DNA of 64,000 nucleotides from Puccinellia tenuiflora. Taxonomy: Eukaryota > Streptophyta > Magnoliopsida > Poales > Poaceae. The notes under the pieces are model-generated. The model ran no database searches, was not told the origin of the DNA, and saw nothing but the letters and a program-made list of their open reading frames with translations. The stretch lies in contig QRDG01000026.1 in the NCBI GenBank assembly GCA_012064385.1, positions 356,868 to 420,867 on the forward strand. The letters run 5' to 3'. A program made the translations under genes and the position numbers. Shown in pieces: positions 32,326-44,075 of the stretch; positions within the stretch are counted from its first letter, which is position 1; every line of letters begins with the position of its first letter.

Positions 32326-32730
32326 TTTTTTTTTTTGACCAAGCTACCGTAGGGGAAACCCCTACGGTTGTAATTTTCATTTATATGATAAACATGAGTT
32401 TTAACAGAACATACAAAGGGTCAAAACAGAATGACCCAAAGCAAAAAGAAAGGAAACAAAAGAGATCTAGAAAGGTAGACTAGCTATCCAAGCAGTAAGG
32501 GGTTGTACAAGAGAACCTAATTCTAAAGAGATGTAGATACAAGTACAACTCCTGCTTAAAACGAGATTTTCCGACGTCCCAATGAAGGGTCTAAGTTGTT
32601 AAAGATAAAATCGTTACACTCCTTCCATATGCAACAGGCTGCGGACACAAAAATCTCCAGAAAGCATGGTCCCCTAAAAGCATGAGCACAATCCTCTGCC
32701 TTGCACTTCTTTACCGAAGAGTAAGTGAAA
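32326..32730 (-). mobile_element. 5'-truncated LINE tail, minus strand
   Basis: A run of 11 T at 32326-32336 is the inverted poly(A) tail. The minus strand then encodes a degenerate L1 C-terminus (CFLEIFVSAACCIWKECNDFIFNN). The 5' boundary is approximate and no target duplication was found. Confidence 0.65.
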
Positions 32731-32859
32731 TTACACGTCTGTTAATAAAAGCTGAATACACTCAGCGTAAGTATGGATGCATCAGATGCACCCTTCAAAT
32801 TGGCTAACATTTATCTACATGCCTTTCTTTAGATAGAATGTTCAACTTTTAAATTAATA

Positions 32860-32953
32860 CTCCCTCCGATCCATAATAAGTATCGAAAATTTAGTACTAG
32901 TCTAGTATAAAGTTTGTACTAAATTACCGACACTTATTTTGGATCGGAGGGAG
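32860..32953. mobile_element. Stowaway MITE (Tc1/mariner type), 94 bp
   Basis: Terminal inverted repeats CTCCCTCCGATCCA...TGGATCGGAGGGAG, flanked by TA at 32858-32859 and 32954-32955. The inner sequence is largely self-complementary. Confidence 0.96.
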
Positions 32954-33055
32954 TATAAAACTTCCGATAGAATCTTATACCACCACAAGGTATAGCCGAG
33001 GATTCTGGCTTACGATTACATTCTAGGATAAAATAGACCTAGCTAAGAGCTCAAA

Positions 33056-33056
33056 N
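33056..33056. other. single N: second scaffold join
   Basis: Base composition jumps from AT-rich to strongly GC-rich exactly at the N, so the two sides may not be adjacent in the genome. Confidence 0.85.
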
Positions 33057-33900
33057 GCCGTGCTCCCTCGCCTTCCAGCCTCCTTCTCCTCTTCCTCGCC
33101 TTCTTCGTCCTCTGCGGTGGAGCCGTGCTGGAGATGGCGTCTGAGGGAGGAGCTGCAGCGGCTCTCCACGACGGCCACGAAGACGAGTCCTGCCCACCTA
33201 CCGCGGCCGCCGCGCGACGCGCCCACCGCCTCCTCCTCTCGGCCTCCACCCCCACCCTCCCGCCCGCAACCCACGACCCTCGTGCGTGGACCATGGCGTG
33301 GGCAGGGCGGAGCAGGCCGAGCCCGGCCGCTGCCGCCCGATTCGCCGCCGTCCGGCCGCCCCAGCACTTCCCGACCAGCTCCTTGTGCTCCTGCTGAGCT
33401 TGCCGACCTCCTGGACCTCCGCGGCGACGACAACCTCCTGGCGACAGCGACAACTTCGCGTCGAGCCTCCGCCGCCGCCCGGATTCGAGGCGCCGCCGCC
33501 CGGAATCGACCCTCTCTGCTGCCGCCGCCCGTCGCCAGCGAGGTACGTGCTACTTGCTCTACTGCCGCTGCTTGCTTAGCTGCCGCTGCTTGCTTGCTCT
33601 GCTTGCTCTGCTGCCGGCTGCCGCTGCTTGCTTGCTCTGCTTGCTGCTTGCTTCGGCTCCGCTGCTGTGCTTGCTCTGCTTGCTGCTTGCTTCGGCTCCG
33701 CTGCTGTGCTTGCTCTGCTTGCTGCTTACTTCTTGTTCATGTTTTGATTGCTACAGAGATGGAAACGAGGACGACATGCCGAGGTACGCCGTTGCCGATT
33801 TACCGTCTGCCAGCCCCCATCTGAATGTACTGCAGGTTGTACCTCACGGCAGATCATCCTCAAGGTCAACGGAATATTTCCCTTAATATTGATAAAGCTG
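33057..33900. other. GC-rich exon-like sequence, function unknown
   Basis: Several overlapping frames are open on both strands because of GC content, so no coding claim is safe. On the plus strand a possible donor (GCGAG|GTACGT near 33542) and acceptor (CTACAG near 33758) frame an intron, as in the 5' end of a gene or gene-carrying transposon whose start is cut off by the N. Confidence 0.3.
33630..33728. repeat. 39-bp tandem repeat, about 2.5 copies
   Basis: Units 33630-33668 and 33669-33707 are identical and a partial third runs to 33728. The period equals 13 codons. In one frame it would give a Leu/Cys/Ala repeat. Confidence 0.9.
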
Positions 33901-36900
33901 TAGCAGCAATCGGCATCTACTACAAAATGGAACAAGTAAACCAATATTGGTGTTTTATAAAAAGGGTTCACAACGGTGATTTTTTTTAGTTGCATACGTT
34001 TTGCCAATTCAGTTATCTAAAGATATTCATTGTTAAAAAATAGATATAAGTGATGTGGTTAATATATGTCTACGTTAATTTTAGGTAAGATCTATCCATG
34101 TAACGTGGAACTTTTGGTGCAAGAAAGAGTATATTTTTTTATGGTATACGATAAGAATCCAATATCAGGCTTATGCACAAGGCAGCTGAACTGTAGGTCA
34201 GTCCTCTACTCTACATTTCACATTTTATTTTGCTAAATGCCATGCATAGTACTCTGCTATGCTTTAGCAGAAGGAATTATTTTACAGGTTTGCTCCGTGT
34301 AGTTGTTACTGATCCAGTTGAGACAAGTTAGCCGGTACGTCCTTCCTTCTTCATATGCTTCAAATTCGAGCCCCAACAGAAATTTCCATATTAATTCTAG
34401 GATTTCTTCACGCTTGCGGATAGTGATGCCTCCTGTTTAGACCAGTTATTTCAGTACTGATGTTGATCATTTTCTGTTAAACATTGTCTTCGACTACTCA
34501 GACAGTAAATATCACACTGTTGTCCCTCTTTATCTGCTGACAAAGAGAGTTGCTTGATTACCAATTTGAATTAGCTAGGTAAGAACTTATTACCTCAAGC
34601 ATGACGCAGTTTAGATCTTTGCTTATTCTCCGGTGTAAATCATTTTAGCTTTAAGTTATCATCACAAATATTGGTTTAGAAACAGATTGCTTAATGGGTA
34701 GGATGTGAGGTCTGTTCTTTCATTTTATCGCTGCCTCTGGTTGATTGCGGTGCTCTTCCCCTCAGGGATTTGTGCCCAGCAACCAAGTGCTGGATTCGTG
34801 CTACCAACAATTGTGAAAAGCAACATTTGCTTACGTGCTTTTGCTCAGCAACCAACTGCTGGATTTCTGTCCCCTGCCTATGATGCATAGGCTGAGGCTC
34901 CCTTTTTAATAAGAACAGATGCTTTGCTTGAATTAAATCCCTATGAGGAATAATCCAGTACACCCATTCCTGTGTATTTAGCAAGTAATTTTGCTAGAGC
35001 ATAAGTACCAACCTGTGCTCAGGTGTGCTCATGATGTGGGTGTTGTTTGCCATTCTTGTGGTTCTGCTGCCTGCTTGATCAGTACCTCCTTGTGGTCCTC
35101 TCCTTGCTGGTATGCTCTTCCAACTCCAGATGCTTCCCTTCGGCTTCTGGCCTCCCCTCCTTGCTCTTATGCTCCTTGCTTCCTCTATCCCATTCTTGCT
35201 CTTACTTTTGCCAAGTATCCAGTGGTGAAAAGTGAATGGATTTCTGGTTTGGAGATGAACTGTGTGCTATGGTTGATGAACTCGATTTGATTTCCTTCCA
35301 CTGCTTGTGTAATACATTTCTTTTGCATGGCAAGTGGATTTCTGTGACAATCCAGCCAATGAGGGTGTCCTGAGGCTAAAGGTGGTCATTTAAGAGCAGA
35401 TACTATACTTAGACGCTTAAATAAACTCGATGATGCAAATAGCAATACCTCATATTGCTAGACTGAGAGTAATACTAATCCTAACCCCATCTTTGTATGT
35501 GTTTTCTTTTCTTTTTCCTTTTTCTTTCGCTTTGCAGTAAAACAATATTGAATTAATGATCAAGAAGAAGAAAAAATGAATACAACACATTTTAGTTTAG
35601 GAAGCAAATGTAATTTTCTTTTTTGTATACTAAGAATGTGGCAACACAACAGAGTCATTAGATTCAGTAATCCTACTCTCTGTACTTGATAACCTAAGCT
35701 ATAGAATATAACCTATAGACGTGAAGTTCCTCTGCAGTAAAACAACAGGAACAAAAAATGTCGAGTGTGTATGTCTCATTTATTCATAATCAACACCAAT
35801 TGGAAAAGTATTTGTATTTTCTCCCTGTACATAAAAGTTTGCACTACTAGATATTTGATGTACAAGTATATATTTCACATTCCCTTATATTCGAATTTAT
35901 ATAATTCACACACCAAGTGTGATTGCTTTCTTATTATCTGTATGTTACCAAAATAGCTAACCCATGCTGTGTTGCTTATGCCCTGATCTGTAATGTCATA
36001 TAGTTAAAACTAACAATGTGTTTATGGAAATTTTCAGTGTTTTGTCTATCTAATGATGTAAACAAGTAGTCTACTGTAAATAAAGCAGTCCATCCATATT
36101 GTAAAAATTATCATAATATAGAGGAAATAGAACACACCATACCAATGTATCTTACGAATAAAACAACAAGTAAATGGCACATTGATCTGTTGTCTGTTTG
36201 TTTACTTGATTGATAAATAGAATATTCATTTATATAACCTTGCTGCACTGAGGTGTGTCAACTGTTGAATATTAAGTTTTTCATATTGACATTAACTTTA
36301 ATAGAATGTGTAATGCGAATAGTTTTGGGAGCTACTGAATTTGAGTTTTACTGTAAATTATCTCGAATACATATTAGTAGCAAGTTGTGGGAGTTACTGA
36401 ATTTGAATTTTACTGTATGATCTACAATACATATTAATGGCGTAGAAACATCGTGATCTATTTTACTCGGAATGATGCAGCCAACTGAGGAATAATTAAC
36501 CTTGCATTATTGCCAACAAGTTCCACAAATGCTCACCAAGTTCCGTTTCTAAATTTCTAAATTACACATTACTCAAAGCGTGATTTTTGTTTCCTTGCAG
36601 ATTACTTTAGAACCAATTTTATTAAAAAAAAATATTTACCTCAAGCAAGCCGCAATTTAGATATTTGCTTATTATCCAGTGCAAATCATTTTAACTTCAT
36701 ATATTATCACAAATTTGTCCTACAAATATTGGTTTGGCAATGTTTCCATTTTTTTGAGATACATATTGCTTTAGGCATCCTACTAACATATGTACTTGGG
36801 CAGCCAGTGCTATCTTTTTGCTCATAACTGTAAACACTTTTGGGCTTCTTTGTCTGCATATATTGAAGAAAGAGCATTTCGGAGATTTGTGGAGTCTTGC

Positions 36901-39581
36901 CTAGAAGAGACGATTGTTGTATATGTTGATCTTCTTCTCAATCAGGTTTGCAGAACTCTCCTTGGGGCTATTGAGAATACCTGTGCACTTGAAATTTCTG
37001 GGGGATGTTGGGACCATATATATATGATGTATTGAGCATCCCAAAAGGAAGAACTATGCAGTGATTCTTATAGTGATTCTAGAATTAGCTGTTGCTATTG
37101 CACTTTGGGTTCAGATAGCGTATTTACTGATTACACTGATTATTTCACACTTCATTTGATCTTATCTCTTGCAATTGCTTGCACCTTTAGAAAAAACTAC
37201 ATAAAAAAAGACACAGTTCAGAGAATGAGGCTGGATGGAGAAGTGTTTGTGGATTTCTTCGGAGAATACACTAATGTGACAGTATGTGTACTCACTGCTG
37301 GAAGATTCATACTATTTTGTAACTACAGTTCCTTCAGCCACATTATGTGGCAGTATCAATATTCAAAATCACTTCCTGCAACAGTTGAATATATGTATTT
37401 TTCCTGTCCAATACATCACTTTGATAACATTAATTTTCCATTCAAACACTTTTTTGTTTCTTCTATTCTCTGAAATACTGTCCTTGCAACGTGGTCCAGA
37501 AAGTTGAGAACAGAGTACGGATTCTGGCATCAACCAGTGTTAATATGCTGTCAATTGCTAGACCTTCCATCGCTACCCCCATATGACGCCAAACCACCGA
37601 GCAGGTAGCTAAGCAGTGTGTGAAAAAATAAGATCTTTTATTTTGATAGAAAGGAAATCTTTGTATTATCTTGGACAAGTCGCCTCATTTTGTTCAGATA
37701 TAGACCATAATGTTTTTTGGATGTCACAGTACATAAGAACACATATGTTTAGCAGCAGAATAGTGGTGGCAACGAGATAAAAGATGGTGGTTCTAACCAG
37801 TCCATTAGAAGATGTATTTTTTATCTCATTTTCTTGCAGTTGAAATATCCATGGTATGCAGTGCTACAGATCGAACATGTTGATTGATTACATTTTATAG
37901 ATTGCTGCTTAGGCTTTCTTTTTCCATGTCAGGTGTGGCTATTGATTCCTCATGCAGTTTTATTGAAATTGGTTTTCGTATGATCTTGGCGAGTTAGAAC
38001 AATACGAAACTACCAGTATGTGGAACACAAAAAATAGTTACCAGTTTATCGTTCTTCCTTTTAGAGAAAAAATGATTATTCTGTCTTTTATCTATTTGAA
38101 CAGAAATTCCCATCAAGGGTGCGCACCGAAATTCAACTAGTAATGACTCGACAATAGGTTATTACAGAAGTCGACTGACTGATTGCTCCAATGATAGACA
38201 GATGGATCGATGGCACCTGAGATGTGCCAGATGCGGAGGACACCGGCTAGACAGGCGATTTCGTTCCGGCCTGCAGGTGCGAGTGTTCTTCGGCTCGGGG
38301 ACAGGCGCTTCAAGGCAACACAGCTGGAGTAGCTCACTTGGTCATAATGGCCGGCGGCTTAAGCTCGATGCACTCTATGCTGGCCATGTTTCGTGTCCAT
38401 GGGTGGGAATCTCTTCTCTATAACGTACTGTATTACGTGAATATTCGCACGTACTACTACTACGTATTTCTTTCCAGTTTTAGTCTGGAGAGTTTATTTT
38501 TTTTAACGCGCGAGCTGGGTGCAAGATGCGATCGGACGAATAGGCTTCCCTGCTCCGCTGCAGTTATTACAGTAGTGTGTGTGGCTCTGAACTTTCTGAC
38601 AAATCTGCTGCATTGCCCTTAACAGAGACGACCGACACACTCCTGCCCGAGCCTGGAGCATACTTGCTTAAAACAGATTAAACATCACACTCTCACGGTG
38701 TAGCCAAAACAAGATGAAATGGAGAAATAAAAACATACTACTCCGGAACCAAAATGAGAGATGGGGGCCCACCGGGGTTCTTTTGTCCCGAAAAAAAAAG
38801 AGGGTGGTGCTGGATCTCCAGCAAGAAAATTGCCAAGGACGGGATCGGTAGCGAAGCGAGCAGAGTGATCACATGGGCCACACGTGCAAGAGGAAAAGGA
38901 GATAGAACGCCTCACAAGAGAAAAGGAGAGAGAGGGGACAGTCATGACCATGAGATGCTTCGCATCTAGGCATACCTGCAGCATTAGTGCACCGTACTCT
39001 ACCATCAATCCAAGTCATTTCAGCAATTAAAAGTAGTTGTAGACTCCTGATCATGCATATATATGTGTGTAGATAAGTGGGTCCAGAGATGCTAAACTCA
39101 CTGTCTCGCGGGGCCTGCATGGACTGTTCAGTCTCTCTGTATAGTCGCCCAAGAACAGAACGACCAGGTTAGTAATTTGTCTCTATTAGTTTTCTTCTCT
39201 GAAACGGACGCAAAATCTTTGCCTCATTAATGGTACAGTAATTCTGAGCTTATCTCAGTGTGAGTTGCCCACAGACCGCAAAACGCAGCTTGATCTATAT
39301 TTGGCATTACGGCAAGTCGGCAACGACTGTCCTTTACCATTACAGGCAGTCAGGCATTCATGATCATTGTAGTGGAAATAAGTTCAAACCTGTTTGTCAC
39401 CTTCAGTAGTGAGTACTCTGTAGTAGTAAGAAGTTGCTAAGAACCATCAGGAAAAGTTGGTTCACAATGACACTCCTTACACTAACTTCCTTGTCGTTGA
39501 AAATATGGCAATTTTGCAGAAAACTTTAGTGATGTCGTTGGGTCATAAACTGACGGCCACTGTAGTCAACTCGTTGAGATA
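33901..39581. other. 5.7 kb with no recognisable gene
   Basis: Mostly AT-rich, with short unconvincing ORFs (for example 34991-35290, 37105-37473 and 38202-38423). Two copies of CAGCAACCAA(G/C)TGCTGGATT lie at about 34778 and 34848. A and T runs are common. It may hold a non-coding transcript or old transposon debris. I can support neither. Confidence 0.35.
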
Positions 39582-39787
39582 TTAGGGACACGTACGCCCG
39601 ATAATACTAGCCAAAATCTTGCCAGCTGTGTGACAGTTGTTATCTCGCGATGAAAAAAAAAACAAGTGTGACAGTTGTGTATAGTTAATGTCTCCTAAGC
39701 TCTACACTCCACTGACCTTGGACTTGACGGTGACCCCACAGCTAGTGTGATATAAAAACATGCTAGATCGACCTTATTCCAAACTAA
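39582..39787. repeat. about 205-bp direct repeat, copy 1
   Basis: From TTAGGGACACGTACG to AGATCGACCTT. It matches 40205-40420 with roughly 10 percent differences. Confidence 0.85.
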
Positions 39788-39884
39788 TCGGCACATGTAC
39801 TAGCACACACACAACCTAACATTCCGTTCCGCCGATCCTTAGTGGGAGATAAGTGGGCTGCATGGTTGCATTTGGTAGAAAGAC

Positions 39885-40204
39885 TAATAGCGGTTTTTTT
39901 ATCGGTGGATTTAGATTATTATAACTGGAATAACCCCGTTAGGGGTATTTTCAGTTAAGTCATTATATGTCGAACATATGAATGGTACTACGAGATTCAA
40001 TAAAAAAATATTTACGGAAACTAAAATTACCTCTAAAGATTAAGATCTTTACGTGGTTCCTTCGTAAAAAGGTGCTTCTAACTAAGGATAACCTTCTAAA
40101 GCACAAATTGACAGGTTGTAAGAAATGTGTTTTTTATGGTTCTGATGAAACTACTGATCATTTTTTTATATCTTGCCAACTTGCTTGCCAAATTTGGAGA
40201 TTGA
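39885..40204 (+). pseudogene. LINE zf-RVT fragment between the two repeats
   Basis: The plus strand encodes NGIFS-type residues, then KLKLPLKIKIFTWFLRKKVLLTKDNL, CKKCVFYG, ETTDHFFISC and IWRLIRD, the zf-RVT pattern of L1-type ORF2. It stops where the second repeat begins (40205). Confidence 0.8.
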
Positions 40205-40420
40205 TTAGGGACACGTACGACCCATAATACATAGCCAAAATCTTGTCATCTGTGTGACAGTTGTTATCTCGCAATGGAAAAAAAAAACAAGTGTGTGACA
40301 GTTGTGTATAGCTACCGTCTCCTAAGCTCTACACTCCACTGACCTTGGACTTGACGGTGACCCCACAGCTAGTGTGATATAAAAACATGCTAGATCGATC
40401 TTTCTTCCAACCTAATGCTT
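40205..40420. repeat. about 205-bp direct repeat, copy 2
   Basis: Homologous to 39582-39787. It includes GACCTTGGACTTGACGG and a GATATAAAAACATG TATA-like stretch present in both copies. Confidence 0.85.
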
Positions 40421-40458
40421 GGTGAAACGGTATGTGATCGGCTATTAGTTTTTAATCT

Positions 40459-40582
40459 TCTCCAATGATCGAGACAATGGATCAGCGGACTTCAGCAGTA
40501 ATTTAGTTCGTGCCCAGATTTCTCCAATGATCGAGACAATGGATCAGCGGACTTCAGCAGTAATTTAGTTCGTGCCCAGATG
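40459..40582. repeat. 62-bp tandem duplication
   Basis: TCTCCAATGATCGAGACA...GTGCCCAGAT occurs at 40459 and again at 40521 with no difference seen. Confidence 0.95.
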
Positions 40583-40597
40583 GAATCCGCGCGAAAA

Positions 40598-41757
40598 AAT
40601 ATTTCTCCGCTCCTCTCTTCTCTTCTCTCTCGAGAGTCCACCGACAATCTCGTCCAGATCCGGCCTCTCTTGCTGCCGGTGCCCGCGCTGGCTGGTGTAG
40701 AGATGGAGTAGGGTGCCGGTCCTGTACAACACTAGAGTAGCTTGTAGTTTATGGTTACTATGTGTCTTATCCCTCGTGGTGTCTGGCGGTATGCCGTCTT
40801 TCTCCTCCCCCTTTCTCTCCGGTCGGCTTCCGGCGACTCGCAGTGACGTCGGAGCCACGCCTCTTCTTTTCTGCTTGACATATCCTTGGTGGATCTCTCA
40901 CGAGGAAGGAGCTGGTCAAGGCCAAATTAATAAAATCGCTTGCCGTACCTGCGGCTTTGCTGATTGCGAGATGAAGCGGCGCTGTCTTCCTCTGGCTGTC
41001 CGTGGTGGTGGGAGGAGGAAGGTGTGTTGCTGCTCTATTTCAAGATTGGTGAAGTGGCTCTGGAGCTGGTGCGTCCTTCCGTTCAAGCGTGGCGTGGGAC
41101 GACGGCTGCGATGCATCTTCGGCAGGCTTCCATGGTGGAAGCAGAAGCAGGAGGTGCTCGTCGTCAACTCCAACATCAAGCGCTGTTGCCTCTTCTTTGT
41201 GCAAGGTATGGGTTGGCTGCATCTTCCTCCGGCCGTCCGAGGCGGCGAGGGGCGGAAGATTGGCTACTACTCTGCCTTTGTTGCGGGGAGGAGGCTTTCG
41301 CTGCATCTTCGAGCACCACACGCGGTGGACATGTTTGCCGCCGCGATCCTTGGCCAAAAAGGTGGCCGCACTTCTACCTCCACATCGGAGGCCTGCTCGA
41401 TCCGGCGCCGGAGCTCGGCGTCTCGAAGTAGCCAAGTGGTTCGCCCCCGGCTGCAGCGAGATTGCCGGTGTCTGATCGTTCGCAGGCAGGGAGAGACCGA
41501 GTGCCTCACTGTGCTCCGATCTCGGCGTTCGCGCGCCTGGAGGTCGCCGGTGTCTGGCGGCGGAGAAGACCTAGGACCTGATTGCATTCCTCTTTTTAGT
41601 TCTAGGGTCTGCTTTGTAAAAGTGCAGGGCCTTTCTTCGAATTTTGGGTCTTTCTGGGCAAGAGTTGTAAAAGGCCTATGTAAATTTTGTACCCGCCCCC
41701 CTGAGTTATAATATGTAGCACTGGGGTCCTTGGACCCCAAACCTTGTACAAAAAAAA
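40598..41757 (+). mobile_element. poly(A)-tailed retroposon of unknown family, 1.16 kb
   Basis: Flanked by AGATGGAATCC(G/A)CGC(G)AAAA at 40578-40597 and 41758-41776, with an A run just before the right copy. Both are marks of target-primed insertion. The body is GC-rich, has no RT, zf-RVT or RNase H motifs, and ends in a transcript-like 3' region. It could be a processed pseudogene or a non-autonomous LINE derivative. The longest plus ORF (40713-41711) resembles nothing I know and is probably fortuitous. Confidence 0.75.
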
Positions 41758-42321
41758 AGATGGAATCCACGCAAAATCAAGTCGCGGCCTTTTTTTGCGG
41801 GGGAAATGGAATTGTATTACTCAACAGAAGCATTACAATCCCTAAGGATGATATCCAAGATTTCATCCGGCCCAGAACCGATCCAAACGGTGGTTCTTTA
41901 ATTAATTCTACCAAAACTAGCTAGAGCATCACTAGCACTATTCTGATTTCTAGGAATTTTAACTATGCTTATAGTATGTGTACACTGCAGTAGAGTTTTA
42001 ATCTCAGCTATAAGGCTGGTGCCAGTGCACCACCCGTTATAGCCCGGCCACGTCAGCTTTTACCCCCACTCTCGCCCCACTCTCACCCCACTCTCACTCC
42101 ACGGTGTCAATGCACGGGCTATAGTGCCAGCTCTCACTTCTCTCTCCTCCACATCAGCATTTCCTTTTCAGATTAAGTTATTTCACTCGCTTTTGTTTAG
42201 ACATTCAAAATAATACAAGAAAAATATTTTATTCAACTAAAAATGTTACCGATTACATTATAAATTAAAAAATTACATATAAATAAAAAAATTACATAAA
42301 AAATTGAAAAAATTACATAAT

Positions 42322-43584
42322 CTAGGCATTACTTTTTGCCCACACATGCTCAATCAAATCTTGCTGGAGCTGTGTATACATCGGTGAGTCCCTCATTTCG
42401 GTGTCCATCTGAATCCTGGCTGCTAGGCTTGGCGGTGCATTGTTGTGTATCGCCGGGCCGACATTGGAATCAATTGTCTCATAGATGTGGTCCAAATTGG
42501 TACCACGCTCATCGTCGATGATCATGTTGTGCAGAATGACACATGCACGCATGATCAACCCAAGAGTACGCTTCGAGTAGGAGCGCCCGGGAACTGCTAT
42601 AATGTTGAACCTAGACTTGAGCACTCCAAAGGCACACTCGACATCTTTGCGCCAAGCTGATTGAGCTTTTGTGAATAGCCGATGCTCGTCACTTTGTGGA
42701 AGAGTAACACCTTTCATGAACACCGGCCAGGAGGGGTAGATGCCGTCGGCAAGGTAGTAACCCCTGTTGTACTCGTGTCCATTCACCGTGAAGTTCACTA
42801 TGGGTGCTTCTTCCCTAAGCACATCAGTGAACAACGGCGACTGATTGAGTACATTGATGTCGTTGTTGGACCCGGCCACTCCAAAAAAGGCATGCCAGAT
42901 CCAACGATCATACGACGCAACGGCTTCTAAGATTATGGTAGGGTGTTTGATGTCTCCCCTTGTGAATTGACCGGCATGCGCAACTGGGCAGTTCCTCCAC
43001 TGCCAATGAATGCAATTGATGCTCCCTAGCATGCCCGGAAAGCCACGCTCCTCGGCTTTCGCTAGGAGACGCTGAGTATCCGCGACATTTGGTCGACGGC
43101 AAAACTCATCCCCGTAACAGTGAATGATGCCTTCACAGAATCTCTCTAGACATTCTGCTGAAGTTTGTCTAGCTAGCTTAAGCCACTCATCTATCGTATC
43201 TGCAGCGGCTCCATAAGCTAATAAGCGCAAAGCCGCAGTACACTTTTGTAGGGGGGAAAAACCTTTACGGTTGAGAGCATCAACTCTTTGGGTGAAATAC
43301 GGAGCGTATTCACCCAATCTATCCACAATGCGTAGAAAAATGTGTCGCCTCATCCGATACCTTCGCCGAAAGAAGTTCGGAGGATAAGTACAGTTGTCGG
43401 CGAAGTAGTCGTCGTAGAGCCGATCGTGGGCACCCAGACGATCACGCCTGATGTACCCTCGATGGCGTCGCGTCCGGCTTGACTCCGCCTCGAGGTTGAG
43501 CATCGCCTCCTCATACTCCGCCTCGAATGCATCGATCATATCACCCTCCATTCCTTCGCTCGAATTGCTGTTGGACGAAGACAT
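42322..43584 (-). CDS. PIF/Harbinger transposase, 420 aa, first catalytic Asp replaced by Asn
   Basis: An intact single-exon ORF of normal family length, starting MSSSNSNSSEGMEGD. N-terminal region: RDRLGAHDRLYDDYFAD and FRRRYRMRRHIFLRIV, typical of plant Harbinger nucleases (plant transposon protein, DDE_Tnp_4). The DDE core reads GMLGSINCIHWQWRNCP, GSNNDINVL and RKDVECAFGVLKSRF. The second Asp and the Glu are present, but the first Asp (normally Ser-Ile-Asp-Cys) is Asn, codon AAT. Replacement of a metal-binding carboxylate should abolish cleavage while leaving DNA binding possible. The rest of the reading frame shows no decay. Confidence 0.93.
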   Translation of the reverse strand: MSSSNSNSSEGMEGDMIDAFEAEYEEAMLNLEAESSRTRRHRGYIRRDRLGAHDRLYDDYFADNCTYPPNFFRRRYRMRRHIFLRIVDRLGEYAPYFTQRVDALNRKGFSPLQKCTAALRLLAYGAAADTIDEWLKLARQTSAECLERFCEGIIHCYGDEFCRRPNVADTQRLLAKAEERGFPGMLGSINCIHWQWRNCPVAHAGQFTRGDIKHPTIILEAVASYDRWIWHAFFGVAGSNNDINVLNQSPLFTDVLREEAPIVNFTVNGHEYNRGYYLADGIYPSWPVFMKGVTLPQSDEHRLFTKAQSAWRKDVECAFGVLKSRFNIIAVPGRSYSKRTLGLIMRACVILHNMIIDDERGTNLDHIYETIDSNVGPAIHNNAPPSLAARIQMDTEMRDSPMYTQLQQDLIEHVWAKSNA

Positions 43585-43733
43585 GACGTCGAGAGGAGTG
43601 GAAATGGAGAGTGGAGGAGATGAAGTGGGGTGTGGACTGAGTGAGGGGGTGGGGGATATTTATTGGGGGTTGGGATGAAATTTGGAATTTTTTGACACTT
43701 TTTTCGAATTTTTGGAGGCTGCAACGGATACTT

Positions 43734-43786
43734 CAACGGCTAGCTGACGTGGACGAATCACAGCTCGCCACGTCAGCTAGCCGTTG
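43734..43786. repeat. 19-bp perfect subterminal hairpin
   Basis: CAACGGCTAGCTGACGTGG (43734-43752), a 15-base spacer, then its exact complement (43768-43786). The core CCACGTCAGCT also occurs at 42048-42058 near the other end of the Harbinger element. Confidence 0.92.
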
Positions 43787-44075
43787 CGGCTACCGCCTCC
43801 TTCTCGCCCGCCTCCCGTCCCCCTCTCGCCCGCCTCCCGTCCGCCTCCCGCCCCGCCATCGCGTCGCCCGCCTCCCGCCCCACTCCCGCCTCCTCCTCGC
43901 CGCCCTCTCGCCGTCAACGCGGGCGACAGTGGGGCGGTAGCGCCCGCTACCGCCGGGCGATGGATCCATCATCCCCCGCTGCCGTCCCGCCTCCCTCTCG
44001 CCTCACTCCCGCCCCGCGCAGGGCGGTACCGCCCCGGCTACCGCCCCCACTGGCACCAGCCTAAGATGACCTAGC

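Larger units (their letters stand above)
42014..44061 (-). mobile_element. PIF/Harbinger transposon, 2,048 bp, complete ends
   Basis: Perfect 14-bp terminal inverted repeats GGCTGGTGCCAGTG, flanked by TAA at 42011-42013 and 44062-44064. It contains one transposase ORF and no Myb-like second ORF, which autonomous members normally carry. Confidence 0.95.

Noticed and set aside
36790..37507. Short ORFs in the 33.9-39.5 kb AT-rich region
   Set aside because: No domain, no splice support, and composition like the surrounding non-coding sequence.
40713..41711. 332-aa ORF in the retroposon
   Set aside because: No recognisable motif, Arg/Ser-rich from GC bias, and competing frames on the other strand.
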